DNA from: Centroberyx gerrardi
Taxonomy: Eukaryota > Chordata > Actinopteri > Beryciformes > Berycidae
DNA: 64,000 nucleotides
Reading direction: 5' to 3'
Assembly (NCBI RefSeq): GCF_048128805.1
Contig: NC_135997.1
Span: forward strand, 19,076,315-19,140,314
In this document: in pieces, positions 44,563 to 58,141 of the stretch
Position numbering within the stretch: position 1 is the stretch's first letter
How the letters are laid out: each line of letters begins with the position of its first letter
Program-made: the position numbers and the translations under genes
Notes under the pieces: model-generated
What the model saw: only the letters and a program-made list of their open reading frames with translations
Database searches by the model: none
What the model was told of the DNA's origin: nothing

Positions 44563-47500
44563 TTAAGCAGAGGGTGACAGGGCCTGCAGGCTGGACTTGA
44601 CGGTCACTAGGTTGGCCTTCCAGGAGGTGAGGCTGTCGTGCAGCTGCTGCCACTGCTGCTTGCCAAAGGTGCGGTGTGTGCTGTGGCTGATTGGGTTGGA
44701 AACAGAAAGGCAACAACGTTAAATTGACAAAAGAACAGACCAAGGACGAGGTCTGGCATCCTTGAGGAAATAAAAGTAAATGTAACTACAACAAAGACAC
44801 CACATTGCTCTACATATCAGGACCTAAATATCACAGTGCAAACCCCCTTTTTTCCTGTGATTTACAAAAAAATAAAAGATTTCTTTAGAGGAAATTTATG
44901 AGCAATAGCATTCTTTCCAGTTTGTATGTAGGTGAAACATTTTTCTGCACAACAGACAAGAACGCAGATAAGCTCCTGTTTGAAAGCAAACAGCAGCCTT
45001 GACCTTGACCAGACAGAAACAGAAACTCTTATGGAAGGAATGGAATACAAACTGATCCACATGCTAATTAATAAGCAGTTATTCATGCAGCCTAGTATTG
45101 GCCTATTATAAAACAATTACAGCAACAAGTCTATTAATTGCATTTATATATTTTATATACATTTATATATATATATTATTTTGATCAAGTTATGCACTGA
45201 CCATTGTATAACAACCCTCAGTCAAATCACAGCATTTCAGCATTCTCATATCAGTTACCTTTTCCTACCAGTGTGAAGCCACCCAGAATAAAAACAAACC
45301 AAAAAAAAGACATCTGGTCCAAACTTTCTAAACAAAACCTCATTGACGAACATGTGCCATGTGGCACCACATGGTATTACTCAAAAAACTTTGCCGGATG
45401 AAAGTGAAAATAAAGATATTTAAGAGGTAATCTGTGGCGAATGAAAATACAATTGTTTTTTCCATAAAGTCCTGCTCACAGCACATAACAACATTACATA
45501 AATGCTTCACGTTTTTTCCCCAAAGAGTGACAATGACAAATTTGACTCTGAAGGCAGCTCTGGTGTCATTCTGGCCTTCTAAAGCTGGTTTGATGCAGGT
45601 GCTTCATCTCTCCTCCACATTAGGAGAAGGTGAACTGAACCGACTCTCTCAACACTTCCAGACACCTTCACTTGGCACAGCTGCAAGTTTGCTTCACTGA
45701 GCTCAAAGATTCGCCACACTGCAGACATTTTTTTCCCCTCCAGCTGGAAAACTATTTTATTGCGCCAAACCTTGTCATTAGAGCATCAGTATCGGGACAA
45801 ATTCATTTGCCAATCCCGGTAGAGTATTTGGGAGCTGGATCTGCACCAATCCTCCTGATAATACAAAAGCCATCACCGCACCTCTGATACAAACCTTTAC
45901 TTACTGAAAACAAACCATTTTGATACAGTTACGGCATTAGTGACAGTTTGATTAAAGCACATTCTGTCAGCGGCTTACCTCACAACAACTTTTCGCTGTG
46001 TCTGGTCGATTTTGCAGTACACCATCTTGGTCCGAACAGCTACAGAGAAAAAGCAGACAGGAAGGAATTGAGAGACAGGCGTAGCATTCAGAGAGAGCAA
46101 GTGCACCTTGGGGAGTGAAATCAGAGAGGAAGCTAATCAGTCACAAAATACTAAAATTCTTGGTCCTATGCTACTCTGTATCACTGCAGATTGTAAAATC
46201 CTACTGATAACCTGTCTTCACCACTGTGCATTCTTTTTCCAGAGCTACGGTAGATAATGTTAGCTACAGGATGGCAGTAAACGAATGACAGAGACAAGTC
46301 AGAGGGAAAACTAACGGCATGCTTGAGGAGGGTGAACGGCAAAGATTTATTTGAGGAGAAGTGCTTGTACCATCAATGACGAAGGCCTCGACGTCTTCAG
46401 CTCCGATCTGCAGCTCCTGCTGCATGGTGTCGAAGGAGATCTCCTTGAATTCCACCGCCATGCCCATGAATGTCAGCAGACGCATCTTGGCCATGTTTTG
46501 CTCGTGGGACAGGCCTGGGGAGCAACACGCAGGGGTCATTAAACACGCAACAGACACGGTCAATTACACGGGACTCGGGGAGTTTCCCCTGCGTTAATTG
46601 CTTGTCCATTCAGGAGCATGCGATCAGGGAATCTACTCATTAACACAAACACCACTCTACGCTGTCTGTTTTGAGAGTCCATCCTACACACTCGTGTAAT
46701 TACACCTAAGCTTTCAGCGGTGTGAGAGAGAGACACACACACTGCTGACACACACATTCCTGTGCTGTGTCAACACAGCACAGTCAATTAGCCGAGTGTT
46801 TGTGTGTGTGTGTCTGCACATATTGTCAAAAAAGACAAAAAAAATAAAAATAAAGAAACTCGCCATCAAATATTGGAACTGCAAATAAGACGATGCTGAC
46901 ATTTATTACAGAGAAAGGTGTTCCAGATGGACAGATGTATTCTGGTATTATTGCGCCAAGGTATTTGGTTATTATGCAAAATCCCTGGCCTGGAAATCAA
47001 ATTTCACACTGGAAAAAATCTTCCATTATATTCAAATCCTAAGCATTTGGATCTCCTTTTCCCTCTCAAAAGATTTGAGATTTTTCCAAGCGCTTAAAAA
47101 AAAATAAAAACGCAGGAAAAAATTGTTAAGCATCAGAATATTCAGGATAAAAAATTGCTATTTGATTTTTTCCACACGGGAGAGCCAGCCGAACACTAAG
47201 AATGCACCTCCCACCCAGCATCAGCAGTATGTTTTGCTTTCGTTTTGATTATGGGTGATGATTGGGTGATTAGCCTAACTTTCAGTGTGGGCAAAAACAA
47301 GATGAAGAAAGAAATAGTCAAATAAGCCTAAATAAATAACACACCCTTACAAATGGATCATTTTGATTCCATAATTACCAGAGGGATGAAATCAAAATAC
47401 ATTTAAGATGAAAGACTAGTACTAAACATAAACTGTTGAAATTGAAATGAAAAATTGAGCAGAACATTTGATTGCTATCTAGGAAAAGGGAATACCCCTT

Positions 47501-47672
47501 AATGTGAAATATTTTATTAGCACTTTTATAATACCATTTTGAGAATTTCATTTCAGATTCAAAAGCCTGTAGGCTGCCATGATAATCCAGGAATCAGTGC
47601 ACAGATATGTAAATTCAAAGATTCACTTGACAGGTTGGCCTTCCTAGTGTTCTTCAATGTTGTGCAGACCTA

Positions 47673-47705
<33 letters not shown>

Positions 47706-50700
47706 GAATTCATGCACTTGATATCTTAAGCCAAGGCTACTCACCCAGGGAATCAATGAAGTCTTTGTTACTCTGGTAGAACTTTACATACGCCGCTAGT
47801 TTTGCACTCACAAAGATGGTTAACAGCTGGAAAAGCAGAGTGAAGAGAGGGAGAAATGTCATTATAGGGGTGAAATACAGTGCAATACAGTCAGATCATC
47901 TTTGTATCATTACAAGACATTCTGAAAGTTGTGTGTATGATAATCAAATTCAGAAAAAATAAAGTTTATTTAAATGACAGCTGACAGATACATAGACAGC
48001 AAAGCAGACTGTCTCCTTCATAGCATGAGCAACTACACAGATAGTGTTTGTTTGTCCTTCCTCTAAGCTTCTGGCATATTATGAATCGATGAACAAGGGG
48101 ACAAAACAAAAATACTTTCAGGGTAGGTGGATGAAGTATGCATCAAGGTTTACAGAATATTGACAATCCATCAACTCACTACAACAGCTCCTTTAAAGAA
48201 AAAAAGCATACTGTAGTGATAAATTGTTTTCCCAGTCTCAACCTGTGCACCTGTTAGTGTATGTACATGCTGTTCACCGTTTTGGCTTGTTAATTGTTCA
48301 TTGTGTTGCGCTCATCTTGTAGCCTCCACTGATAACAATACAGCTCAGACGTGCATCTAAAAACCATTTAAAACACTGTCAAGAGTCTTATACATCAGTG
48401 TGTTATAATTCCAGCCATTGCGAGACCTTACCCACTGATGTTTTGCAACATGCCAATTTATGTTTATTTATAAACAAAGTGGAGTTATAAGTAATTAAGG
48501 TTAACTTGGGATCAGCTTCTACTAGCAAGCATTGCAAATGTGGAAATGGAACAGAACATAATCAACATTTCTGGAGCATTTTGGGGCATGTGAATGCCCA
48601 TAAATTATTTTTCCTAAAATAAAAATTCCAGGTGAGTACTCTACACACAAGAGATGACATGGTGGTTGCAATGATACATATCAGAGATGAAAAATATGTG
48701 TCTTGAAAAATTAGGTTTTAATTGCAGTTTCAAGGTCATGGGAGCTATTAGGAAAGTCACATTTATTTCAAAATTTCTGCCAGACCAATAGATTGAACTT
48801 AAGTTATTGGAGTAGATAGAAAGTTGCTAGCGTGCCAGTATTATCCTTTACATATTTAACATTTCTAAGCGTTACACTCCTTCATACGAGCACACGGAGA
48901 TGGTAATCAGTTGGTATGATATTTATTGAGCACATCCTTCAGTACTCACATCATGGATGAGTTCTCCCTCGAGGAAGCGGACAGGTTTCAGGGTCAGCAG
49001 GTGGTCAAACAGGAAGGTGTTTGGGTCTTTCAGAGCACGGACAATACATCTAAAGACAAGGGCCACAGAAGGATGTGTGAGAGCAGAGCCAGACAGTCAT
49101 TTGTCTCTTATCAAATCCCAAGGTTGAATGACAGGTGATAAACCAGTGTTTCATGTTTACTTGTGGGCATCAACGCGTGCTTGTGAAGCGTTGTCTTCTG
49201 TGTAACTCCCCAGCAGCTCAACCATCACTTTCGCTGCTGCCTCACTGTGAAATATTACATACATTGTTGAAGACTCTTATAATGAGATAACCGACTTAAA
49301 AAGACAACTATTGGAAGCATTCTCTGTCTCACACATAGTCTGCATGTTGTTACCTTTTTTTGCAGTCAACCAGCGCCTCGTATACCAGCCTCAGGAGCGT
49401 GTGCTTCTTCTCTGTGTTCAGGTTCCAGTCAATAATCCACTTGCGCACCTGATCAGCAGCACAAACACATAACATAAATCAATTGCAGGCAAACCGCAAA
49501 ACAATGGCAGGAAAAAATGCAGCCTGTTGAGATTTGGAAATTTCAGTAGTCAATATTATGATTCCAACTTTTTTCTCTTTTCTTTCTCTCTGCAGCCCTT
49601 GTCATTGTCATACAACTAGGAGACAGCAAGTGTTTATGGTCAGTGGTTGGGATAGTGAGTGGATATATACCTGGTCAAGGTCAGTGGGGATGAAGGCGAT
49701 GGCGTTACAGGTAGCAGCCACCTTGATGAGACCACAGAAGACAGTGTACCTCACTGGGGTGTTCTCATCCATGCCGTGGAACAGGTTACTCAGCCTGGAA
49801 AACCAAATTTTTTTTAAACACAGGTGGATTTTTACGAGTTCTAGGTTTTCTGGACACACCTTCCATTTATTTTGAATGGGAGATTAGAGTTTCCCTGTCT
49901 TTTCAACAGTCTCACTGCATTGCCTCTACATTAACAATCTCAAAATCAAAACAACGATCTACTTAGTTCCATGCATCCGGAATGAGTCTATTTTTACATT
50001 TTGAGGACAGCACCGCACAAGAGAAAGGTGCTGCTGCATGGGATTTAAGGGAACAAAGCGATGTAGGACTCACAGCTGCATCCTGAGGGAGGGCCTTTCT
50101 CCTTCACGGAACTTCACCAGCTTCTCACACAGACTCTCGATGAGAGCCTCCTGCTTCTCTGTCTCCAGGATCAACAGCAGAGACACAATGCTGTTCATCA
50201 CACTCTCCACATCTGCAGAGAGAGACAGAGAGAGGGGGGGGAGCTTCAGTGTCAGGTGCCTTGGACATAAGTTGCCTGTTGTTGTCTAATTGTTAATTGG
50301 CTCTGTGTGATGTGTGGTCTTCATCATCACTCACCTTTGTCATCGTCCTTGAGACAGACATCACACGCCTCGATGATCTGAGCCAGATCCACATGAAGTC
50401 CACCTTCAGAGTTCTCCTCTGAGATATCAGCTCCTTTGGACTTGATGTAGGCTCTGAGCTCTGAAGCCTATCAACAGGACAATAAGTATTATATATGGAG
50501 AAATGCAGCCTAGCCGCTAATGGTTTACGGTAACTAGGAGGCTATAGATCGCTATTTTTGGGGGCTTCTTTGTTTATTTGGATGTGTGGCTAAGCAGCTA
50601 ACTTAGCTATCAGACAGTTTTGAAAGCATCTGTCACAGAGTTCACTAAGCTACATCCAGGACCCTCATAGCATAACATACAAACTAGCTAAACTAGTTGA

Positions 50701-50970
50701 AGGATGGCGTATGACAACATGCTTAAACAACAGCCTTAAGTCGCAATTAGCATTTAACTATCCGCGTATAACTGTCTCAGTTGCTGAGTTCATCATCACA
50801 TTGGCGGTTAGCATTCGCGAGCTAGCTAGCATGCTAGCTAAGCTATCTGGTTGGATAGTCATTGTTTATATAAAGTCATCCGCATGCAGAACTGAGCAAA
50901 ACTGGGTTTTTAAAGACATATGTCGTACCTGGTCTTCTTCCGTAATATCGATAAATGCTGGGACGCTCAT
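44563..50970 (-). CDS. eif3m: EIF3M, eukaryotic translation initiation factor 3 subunit M
   Basis: PCI-domain subunit of cytoplasmic eIF3, which organises the 43S pre-initiation complex. Eleven coding exons, minus strand: 50970-50929, 50467-50335, 50212-50074, 49794-49671, 49448-49354, 49244-49161, 49049-48950, 47826-47745, 46514-46371, 46039-45979, 44686-44563; 375 codons plus TAA (human 374). The start [14 protein letters not shown] is identical in most positions to the human N terminus. HEAT-like helical region: [10 protein letters not shown]-type exon 3, [19 protein letters not shown] in exon 4, [19 protein letters not shown] in exon 5. The PCI domain spans about residues 210-340 ([71 protein letters not shown]). 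The C-terminal tail has [15 protein letters not shown]. All splice sites are GT-AG and in phase, with no unusual residue loss. Confidence 0.98.
44687..45978 (-). other. EIF3M intron 10
   Basis: About 1.3 kb, AT-rich, nothing coding. The ORFs on the opposite strand at 45.2-45.9 kb have no recognisable product. Confidence 0.7.
46515..47744 (-). other. EIF3M intron 8
   Basis: About 1.2 kb, AT-rich. It includes the (GT)n repeat at 47674-47704, about 40 nt from the donor at 47744, which reads (CA)n in the transcript. No other feature was seen. Confidence 0.75.
47827..48949 (-). other. EIF3M intron 7
   Basis: About 1.1 kb of AT-rich sequence with no exon or clear repeat. Confidence 0.7.
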
Positions 50971-51059
50971 TTTGTAAGGTGATTTTGTGAGCCTAGATTA
51001 TATCCACGCTCCCACCACTGCTGAGACCAGCGGAAAAGAAAACGCAAGAGTACCGGTGA

Positions 51060-51085
51060 AGGTCTTGCACTTCCGGGTCACGATG
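51060..51085 (-). promoter_or_regulatory. EIF3M promoter ETS/GABP-type site
   Basis: CACTTCCGG at 51068-51076 is CCGGAAGTG on the EIF3M strand, a full ETS/GABPA consensus, about 100 bp upstream of the start codon. No TATA box was seen. Such sites are typical of housekeeping promoters. Confidence 0.6.
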
Positions 51086-51800
51086 TTAAAGGCACAGTAG
51101 CTAGGCTAAAACGGCTAAAACCTCCTGAACTAACACTGTACCTCTATGGGTGAACCTCAAGAGTGAGTATCACAACAGCAGTACAAGCACAAATTCTTTC
51201 TCCCTACATTATTACTTTTCAAATACCGTGATGTGTCTTTATCACAAATTCAACGTGAACTATAGGAAGGTTATGCATTTTTTCAGTTGGCTTGAAAACC
51301 CTGCCAGGGCTGGATAGCATCAACTTGTGCAACCCCCCCCCCCAGGGGTCAGACTGCCTCCTAAATTGTATGAGTCACAAAGACTTCCACCACCATGTCC
51401 CATTCTTTCACTCTTTCTTATCCAGGTATCAATCTCTCCTCTGTGGGAGATTAGCCCTGGATGTCTTGGATGAGAGTTACAGAGGTGAAGGTGATCCCAG
51501 GAGAGGTTATCTGACTGAGTTACAGTCCCTGTGTGTGTGTGGACCACCATGACAGGCCCAGCAGTTTTCCAAACCGGAAACAATGTAAGTATCAGAGGGG
51601 AACACTTCCACCGTGCTCCTGCTGACCCATAGATGCGCTCCCCGGGCCTCTCTATCAAGTGGGATTCTGGGTATTGTTACCATGGCAGGTCACTTGGTGA
51701 TTGAGGTGGGTGAGGTTAAGAGGCTAAGTGGAGCTCCAGCTCACCCTAAAACCATAGACTCAGGTTAGCAACTTTTTGAGGTGTCAGACAGGCTGTATGG

Positions 51801-52157
51801 GTGAAGATTAGGACTGGGTGATATGGTTGAAATCAATATCACGATAATCATAATGATGTTTTTCGATATCGGTATATATCACGGTATGGCTCACGTATGC
51901 AAAATTACATGTTAAATAATCAAATTAATGTTCATCCCATTGAACCGAAAGGTAATGTCAGGTAACTGAAAATTTCAAATAATATTCCTACCATACCTCA
52001 TTTTTTTGGTCAGAGTTTTGACATGAAACTTGCTTGTTATCATCAGTTTAGACAACAGAATTGTGTGTAATGATTAAATCACCATATCATCATGCTATGA
52101 TTCCACTGAAAGATGATAAACGATAATATTGAATTATCGCCCAGCCCTAGTGAAGAT
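51801..52157. mobile_element. Non-autonomous hAT transposon with 8-bp target-site duplication
   Basis: Element 51809-52149 (341 bp) begins TAGGACTGGGTGATA. It ends with the inverse of TAGGGCTGGGCGATA (13 of 15 match). It is flanked on both sides by the identical 8-mer GTGAAGAT (51801-51808 and 52150-52157). An 8-bp duplication fitting nTnnnnAn is the hAT hallmark. There is no transposase ORF, so the element is a MITE. Confidence 0.9.
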
Positions 52158-53235
52158 GCTGCTGAGTGTCCTCCATTTCCTAACAACTGTGTGATCTCCT
52201 CCCTGCACTATCACAATTCCTCCGTCATAGAAATGTGTGTATTTTGTTTGAGATTCATCCACTGAGGAGAGACATCAGCCACCTCATCATTCCTTGAAAG
52301 CATGCTTGCCGTATATATATTTCATATAGCAGTTACGGTTATAGGGAACTGAATGCTTGCTTTATTATATTCAGCAGGGCAAATATCTTAAAATAGTGTG
52401 CTGAGGGGAAATGGCTGATGGAGCGTTTCACCATCCCGTTCATACGATGCGTCATTCTCTTTCGGAAGGCAAGTGCCTGGTACCAAATCCCACCCTCACT
52501 CTCTCCCTGCCCTTGTTCGCTGTCACGGCAAAGAATTTATGGCCGCTTCTCCACAAGTGTGCTTGTGTAACTCTGAGGCTTTCATTAGCTGATTAACAGC
52601 TGTTGTCAAGTGCCTGGTGTATTTCAAGTCCAGAATAAGAGTTTTTGGATGCCTTTGAAACTCCAGGTGCATGCGAGACATTGTTTTTGTCTCCTTTAAA
52701 AGGTCTTTAAAGTGCCAGGGTTGTGATATGACGCTTAGTAGCCTATATAATCTTCATGGAAGAATGTCCTGGAAATGATGTGGTTAGGGTACGAGCTGCT
52801 GAGGGAATCTTGGACCACAATAAACCTTTAAATTCCAGTGAGATTGTACCTGGTACAAATATCAGTCTGTAAGGAGGTTTTAGCCTGTTTTATATCATTC
52901 CAAGACTGGCCATAGCCTGACAATGTAGTCTTCACGTGAGCCGTATGTATCTGGCGGCAGACATTTTTACCATAGCTTGTGCTGATGTCTGATATCTGTG
53001 TGGTGTGCGTATCCAGACAGAGTTCAGTGGGAAAATATTGGTCATTCTGCTCTTGTTCTCATATGAGTTCACTGGGGATTGTGCATTCAGTACAGATATT
53101 GTGACACAATAAAATCTCATGTTTTTGTGGGAAAACTTGATGTGTCGTATCAATTCACATTTAATCTTGAAGGTTGCAGGTTTTAGTTTTTAGATTTTAT
53201 CTCCAACCTCACAGCTACGACCCCTGAGATGATTC

Positions 53236-53400
53236 CAGAGAATAAGATGAGATAAAATAAGATAATCCTTTATTAATCCCACAACGGGGAAATTTACAGT
53301 GTTACAGCAGCAAAGGGGATAGTGCAAAAGCAAGTAAAAAAGGCATCAGTAAAAAGCAAGATATAATAAATAAATAAGTTCAAATAATATCGAACATTTT
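53236..53400 (-). mobile_element. 3' end of a non-LTR retrotransposon
   Basis: GAGATAAGATGAGATAAAAT then AATCCTTTATTAATCCCACAACGGGGAAATT and a body with TTACAGCAGCAAAGG. Read on the minus strand this ends in (TTATCT)-like repeats, the usual 3' tail of a frequent teleost LINE. Family assignment (Rex- or RTE-like) is uncertain. Confidence 0.65.
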
Positions 53401-53639
53401 GCTGCTGTCCTGGGAAAATGTTGTAACTCCACTTTTGGATAATGTTGAATGTTTTACCCTCTCTTCTCGTGGGCCTTGGTCTTATGAAGCCCTTTCAAAA
53501 CTCCATTGGATGAACTCAAAAATGCACGGGGCACAAGCTAAAAACAAGGCTGTTTTTCTTAGTTCCTGAAAAGTTGACAGTTTGGAAATACAAGGTTTTC
53601 ACCCAATAGCAACAGAATATGTTCATGACTGGATATATA

Positions 53640-53640
<1 letters not shown>

Positions 53641-53708
<68 letters not shown>
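53641..53708. repeat. (GT)n microsatellite
   Basis: About 34 uninterrupted GT units. Confidence 0.97.
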
Positions 53709-53710
<2 letters not shown>

Positions 53711-54370
53711 TCTGTGTATATCCATACCACCACATATTTCCTTAACACAAGCTCATACAGTAATAAGCCTACCACATTTGTCCAAAAAAGGATAATATCT
53801 GTTTGTGTTTGTGTGGTTTTGAAATCTTTTTTTGGTCAATATATCTCCTGATCCCATCCATCTATGTTTGGTTGAGAGTGATGGCTGTGGAGGGGCTTCC
53901 TAAACTGCTGGCAAATTGCCTGCTCAGCCTGCGCAAAGATAAATGGTTGTGTGTTGAGCTAGTTGAGCCCAGGTGTCTGCTTCCTCTCTGTCAGCCAGCC
54001 AAGTAGTGAGTATCCATGTAAATCAATCTCATGGTCATCATCCAACATGGCTGCCTACCTTCCACCCACTAATTGTCTGGTTCCCACAGTTCTCCCCACC
54101 TCCACAACCTCTGAAAAATCCCCTTGCTTGGGCTCATCTATCAGCCAGTGACCTTGTCAGGATGCATCGCATGAGTAACTTCCCTGGGTGGAGTGAATAG
54201 CTTGTTAATTACTTATATGCTGATCCAACCGCTGATGTTTGTTTTCTTACCACTTCCCAGGGCTTGGAGATGTAGCGAGGCTAAGCTGAGGGTTTTTGAT
54301 TGGTTGTGGATGGTTGTTTAAGTGTCATTTAGACCATTACAGAATTGCATACATGACGCCCCCTTCCCCA

Positions 54371-54372
<2 letters not shown>

Positions 54373-54429
<57 letters not shown>
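54373..54429. repeat. (CA)n microsatellite
   Basis: About 28 CA units, followed by an AAAC tetranucleotide run. Confidence 0.97.
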
Positions 54430-54433
<4 letters not shown>

Positions 54434-54543
54434 GCTAAGTCAGGAAACAAACAAACAAACAAAGAAAGTCAAGGATAACTAACCTCAACAACACCAAAGG
54501 TCACGCCCTTTGCTTTGAGAGAAACCAAGTGATCAACTGGAGG

Positions 54544-54545
<2 letters not shown>

Positions 54546-54584
<39 letters not shown>
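54546..54584. repeat. (GT)n microsatellite
   Basis: About 19 GT units, only 117 bp from the preceding CA repeat and in the opposite sense. Confidence 0.95.
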
Positions 54585-54585
<1 letters not shown>

Positions 54586-57502
54586 ACATGCACATATTCA
54601 TCTTGATAGGTGCTGAATGCCTGTGGTCTGCTTTGATAGCTGTTCAGTCCCTGTGATCAATTATCTGCTCCAACTCCAGATGATCAATCACACAGTGGAG
54701 CTACGGTCCGATACACCTCAGACTTAGTAAAATTAATTGACAATTCCCTTTGCTCATTCAATCTGAATTTTAAATTTCTTTTATTTAACACCCAGACGTT
54801 ACTAACGCGGCCACACCGTGCAAGCCATCTGCAGGGAAAACTCACGGCTGACTAGAAAAGAAGGTGGTACGTGAAATACCAGTGTTATCTTGCCATATCA
54901 CTTAATGAGCACGCATGACCAGCTTCATATCACACCAAAGACTGCAGCAATCAATCAAATCGAGTTCGCATTTGTGGTGTTGAGCTATCTGAGGTCGTTA
55001 ATCCCCCTATGTGGAATGTGTGTGCTCTGTTTCAACCTAATGGCAGCGGCAAAAAGCTACAGTCTTCCAGGAATTCTGACGTTCCAGTCTGGATAGGTCG
55101 AGTCGCTGCGGCAGGAATGGGGCTTTGTGAATGATGGATTGGTCTCTTGTCATCAGAGGGTGTTTATATTACACACACTCACTGGCCAGGAGGAGCAATA
55201 GAAGTTTAAAAGGCACAGTCAAACAAAGAATCAAATTTGTTTTCATTTGGGGATACAGTGCACAATATTTGGCTTGAAGCTAGATAACCAGATCTCAGAA
55301 ATAGCTGTTGAATGTAGTTTAGACGCATGCAAAGCTATCTGACCCTTTGCTTCTGAGATACTGTTCAGACTATTTCATCAGGGCCGATGAATAAAATTCT
55401 GACCGCAGAGAACACATAGTCATAAAAACTTTATCCAAAACAAATTTGATTGCTCCACAGGCACACAACCCAATAAATTTCCAAGCTGATGTCACACTAT
55501 TTCTCAGAAAAGCTATATCTTATTTGAAAAGGTTTATTCCAAATATGATAAACAGCATTTGAAATAACTGACACTTAATCTACATAATGATTGCTGGTCT
55601 ACATATATAGTAGAGCACATTAATTATTATATAACTAAAACCTTTACAAAACAGCAAGATTTTGAGGATTTAATTATTTTTGAAATAATAATAGACTTCA
55701 AGCAACTTTTTTTTTTCTGTTTTCTAGAATGAAAACCTTACTTTTTGCTAAGCAGGCAAATTATTTTCAGTCATCCAAACCATGATCAACACAGAAAGTA
55801 ACGTATACAGTCATATTGTCCTTCTGGGAGTGGCAAGTTACAGTAAAGAGACATTTCCCTTCCACTGACACACCTACTTGTTCATTGCAATCCTTAAAGT
55901 CAAGAGTCATATGTTATGATCACATATCGATTGCCGTGCTCTCCGTTCTTTCCCATCATCACAGAACACGTCGGAGTCATGCAGTAAAACTTTGCTTGTC
56001 TGGCCCCAGAATGCAGCTCAAGGGTATGACAACAGACGAGAGATATCTGCAATGTTTTCTGATGACTGTTTACGCCCCAGCCGCAGCTGCTAGGGTGTGA
56101 CAGCATGGAAGTAGGCCGCGGTTTACTGTAATGAACTGATAATGGTGGCCTTGATCCTGACTCACAGGCACCTGCTGGGATGAGACGGAGGCTGTGGGGC
56201 GCAGGCACAGTCCTCTCCAGATTCAGTAGAACAATTTTTAAAGATGCTAACATACGCATTTTGTTTCTTTCAGTGATAACATGCTTGATACATTTTATTC
56301 ATCACAGCTTAGACAAGAACAGAATTTCCTCTTGTGTTTTTATCGAGACCCAAGGCTGACTGAGCCAAAGATTGTGGAGAAAATGAGCGATACGTGTGAG
56401 TGAACGACCGAACAGCCGTCCCTACCGCCTTCAATCAAGCCATCTTGTCCTCTGATTCCAGCTTCTACTGCTTAGTTTGATGATGACGATGTGTGATGGA
56501 CCACTGATCATTTCATTGATGGAAATTCTCCCTCAACAACCTTTTTCTACATGACTAAAACAAGATGACAACTACACACCATGAAGTTCATTACCACGGG
56601 ACCAACATAATTTGTTGTTCTAAATTAATAAATTAATACATTAATACATTAAATAAATAAATATTAACAGACATTTATTTTGCCAAATCTTTCCAGTTGT
56701 GTTTTTTTCCATTGTCCATTGTGAGTTTGCATAAAGATGTATCCATTATTTATTGAGTGGTAGGTTTTGCAGTTTACTACTTATACATTGTGATTCATAC
56801 AGTTTGTCTTCAAAAGGAGAAAATTGTCATGTTGTTCTTTAACGAGTTTTAGCATTCTGTAGTTGTTTTGTTTGAGCGTTTTTACTCTGTGGTGTCAAAG
56901 AGCTCTTTGTAAGTGAACTCATGCATCTGATCCGGGAGTATGCAGCCATACATGTCTAAAGTAGCTTCTGTAACAACTTACAGGACACGAACAGAGAGTA
57001 TGAATGGGGGAGAGAGGGTAGTCATAGTTTGGTGGTAGAGGTGATCAGCAGCACAAAGGAGAAAGGGTGTGTGAAACATCAGCGGAGAGACACTGGGCCG
57101 GTGTTGCGTCTGACACACAACAAACCATAGAAATGTCTGCTCTCCCTCAGATCCTTCTTCTCTCCTTATCTCCAGTCTGATATCCAGCACTTTGAAGTGT
57201 GCTGAGAGTTGATATGAGAGAAAATTCAAAAAAAAAAACTGAGGCTTGTTGTCTTCCATGTGGGCGATAGGGAAGTTGGGTAAAGCTGAACAGGAACAAA
57301 ACCCTACTGTATTGGACGGACTATTTTGGGCTTTTGGTACTGTCCTCAACATAATTTTAGTTATATGTTCCCCAATATAATTTTGAACAATCATGGATTT
57401 TGTGTTTTTATATAGAGCAGTGGCAAAGTGACAAACTCAACATATTGCTCTGAGAAAGTGGCGAGGGAAGACAGAGGAATATTGTTCTGACTGGGCTTTG
57501 TT

Positions 57503-57740
57503 ACCTCCGCCAAGGAGGTTATGTATTCGGTGCCGTTTGTTTGTTTGTCTGTTTGTCAGCAGGATTACGGAAAATCTACTGGCCCGATTTTCATGAAACT
57601 TTGTGGAAGGGTGTAACATGGGCCAAGGAAGAACCCATTAAATTTTGGAGCGGATCCGGATCCGACTCACGAACAAGCCTCACGAACAAGCAATTGGCCT
57701 TGGTGGAGGTCTGCGCTCTCCGAGTGCCCTTCTAGTTTTA
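57503..57740. mobile_element. Widespread MITE-like interspersed repeat
   Basis: ACCTCCGCCAAGG (57503-57515) is inverted at 57698-57710 (CCTTGGTGGAGGT, 12 of 13). The interior (GATTTTCATGAAACTTTGTGG, GGGCCAAGGAAGAACCC) is one I recognise as common across fish and other metazoan genomes. Two perfect tandem copies of CTCACGAACAAGC lie at 57666-57691. The 64-codon ORF inside is a typical artefact of this repeat. Confidence 0.75.
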
Positions 57741-58141
57741 TATTGTATGCATTTCCTCGAGGCCGCAGGCAGACAGAAAGGAAATGATGAAACATTACAA
57801 CACACTGCTGTGGGTTTATTATCAGCTGGTTTCCATGCCCACACAGAGAAGTAAAGGACTGGGCGTTTTTTTTATGCTACTGTCAGCATATCAAAATAAC
57901 ACCTGTGGCTTTTTTTCTCTTCCAGGCTTTTTGCAGTCCTCTCTCCTCATATCACAGCCGTTATGATACTGATTACTCATGTTGCAAAATCATGAATAAA
58001 TCATGACGTTTTAAAACACCAGCGCACTTAATTTAAACAGAAATACAGCCTAATAATAAGCAGTCACTCGTCTGATGCAGTAGCATGAGTATCAATGTTT
58101 ACTTAAATGGAAAAAGTACTTTCTTCTTCGTGTGTCCTGCC

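Noticed and set aside
57541-57735. 64-codon ORF
   Set aside because: It lies wholly inside a widespread MITE-like repeat whose translations often appear as spurious proteins.
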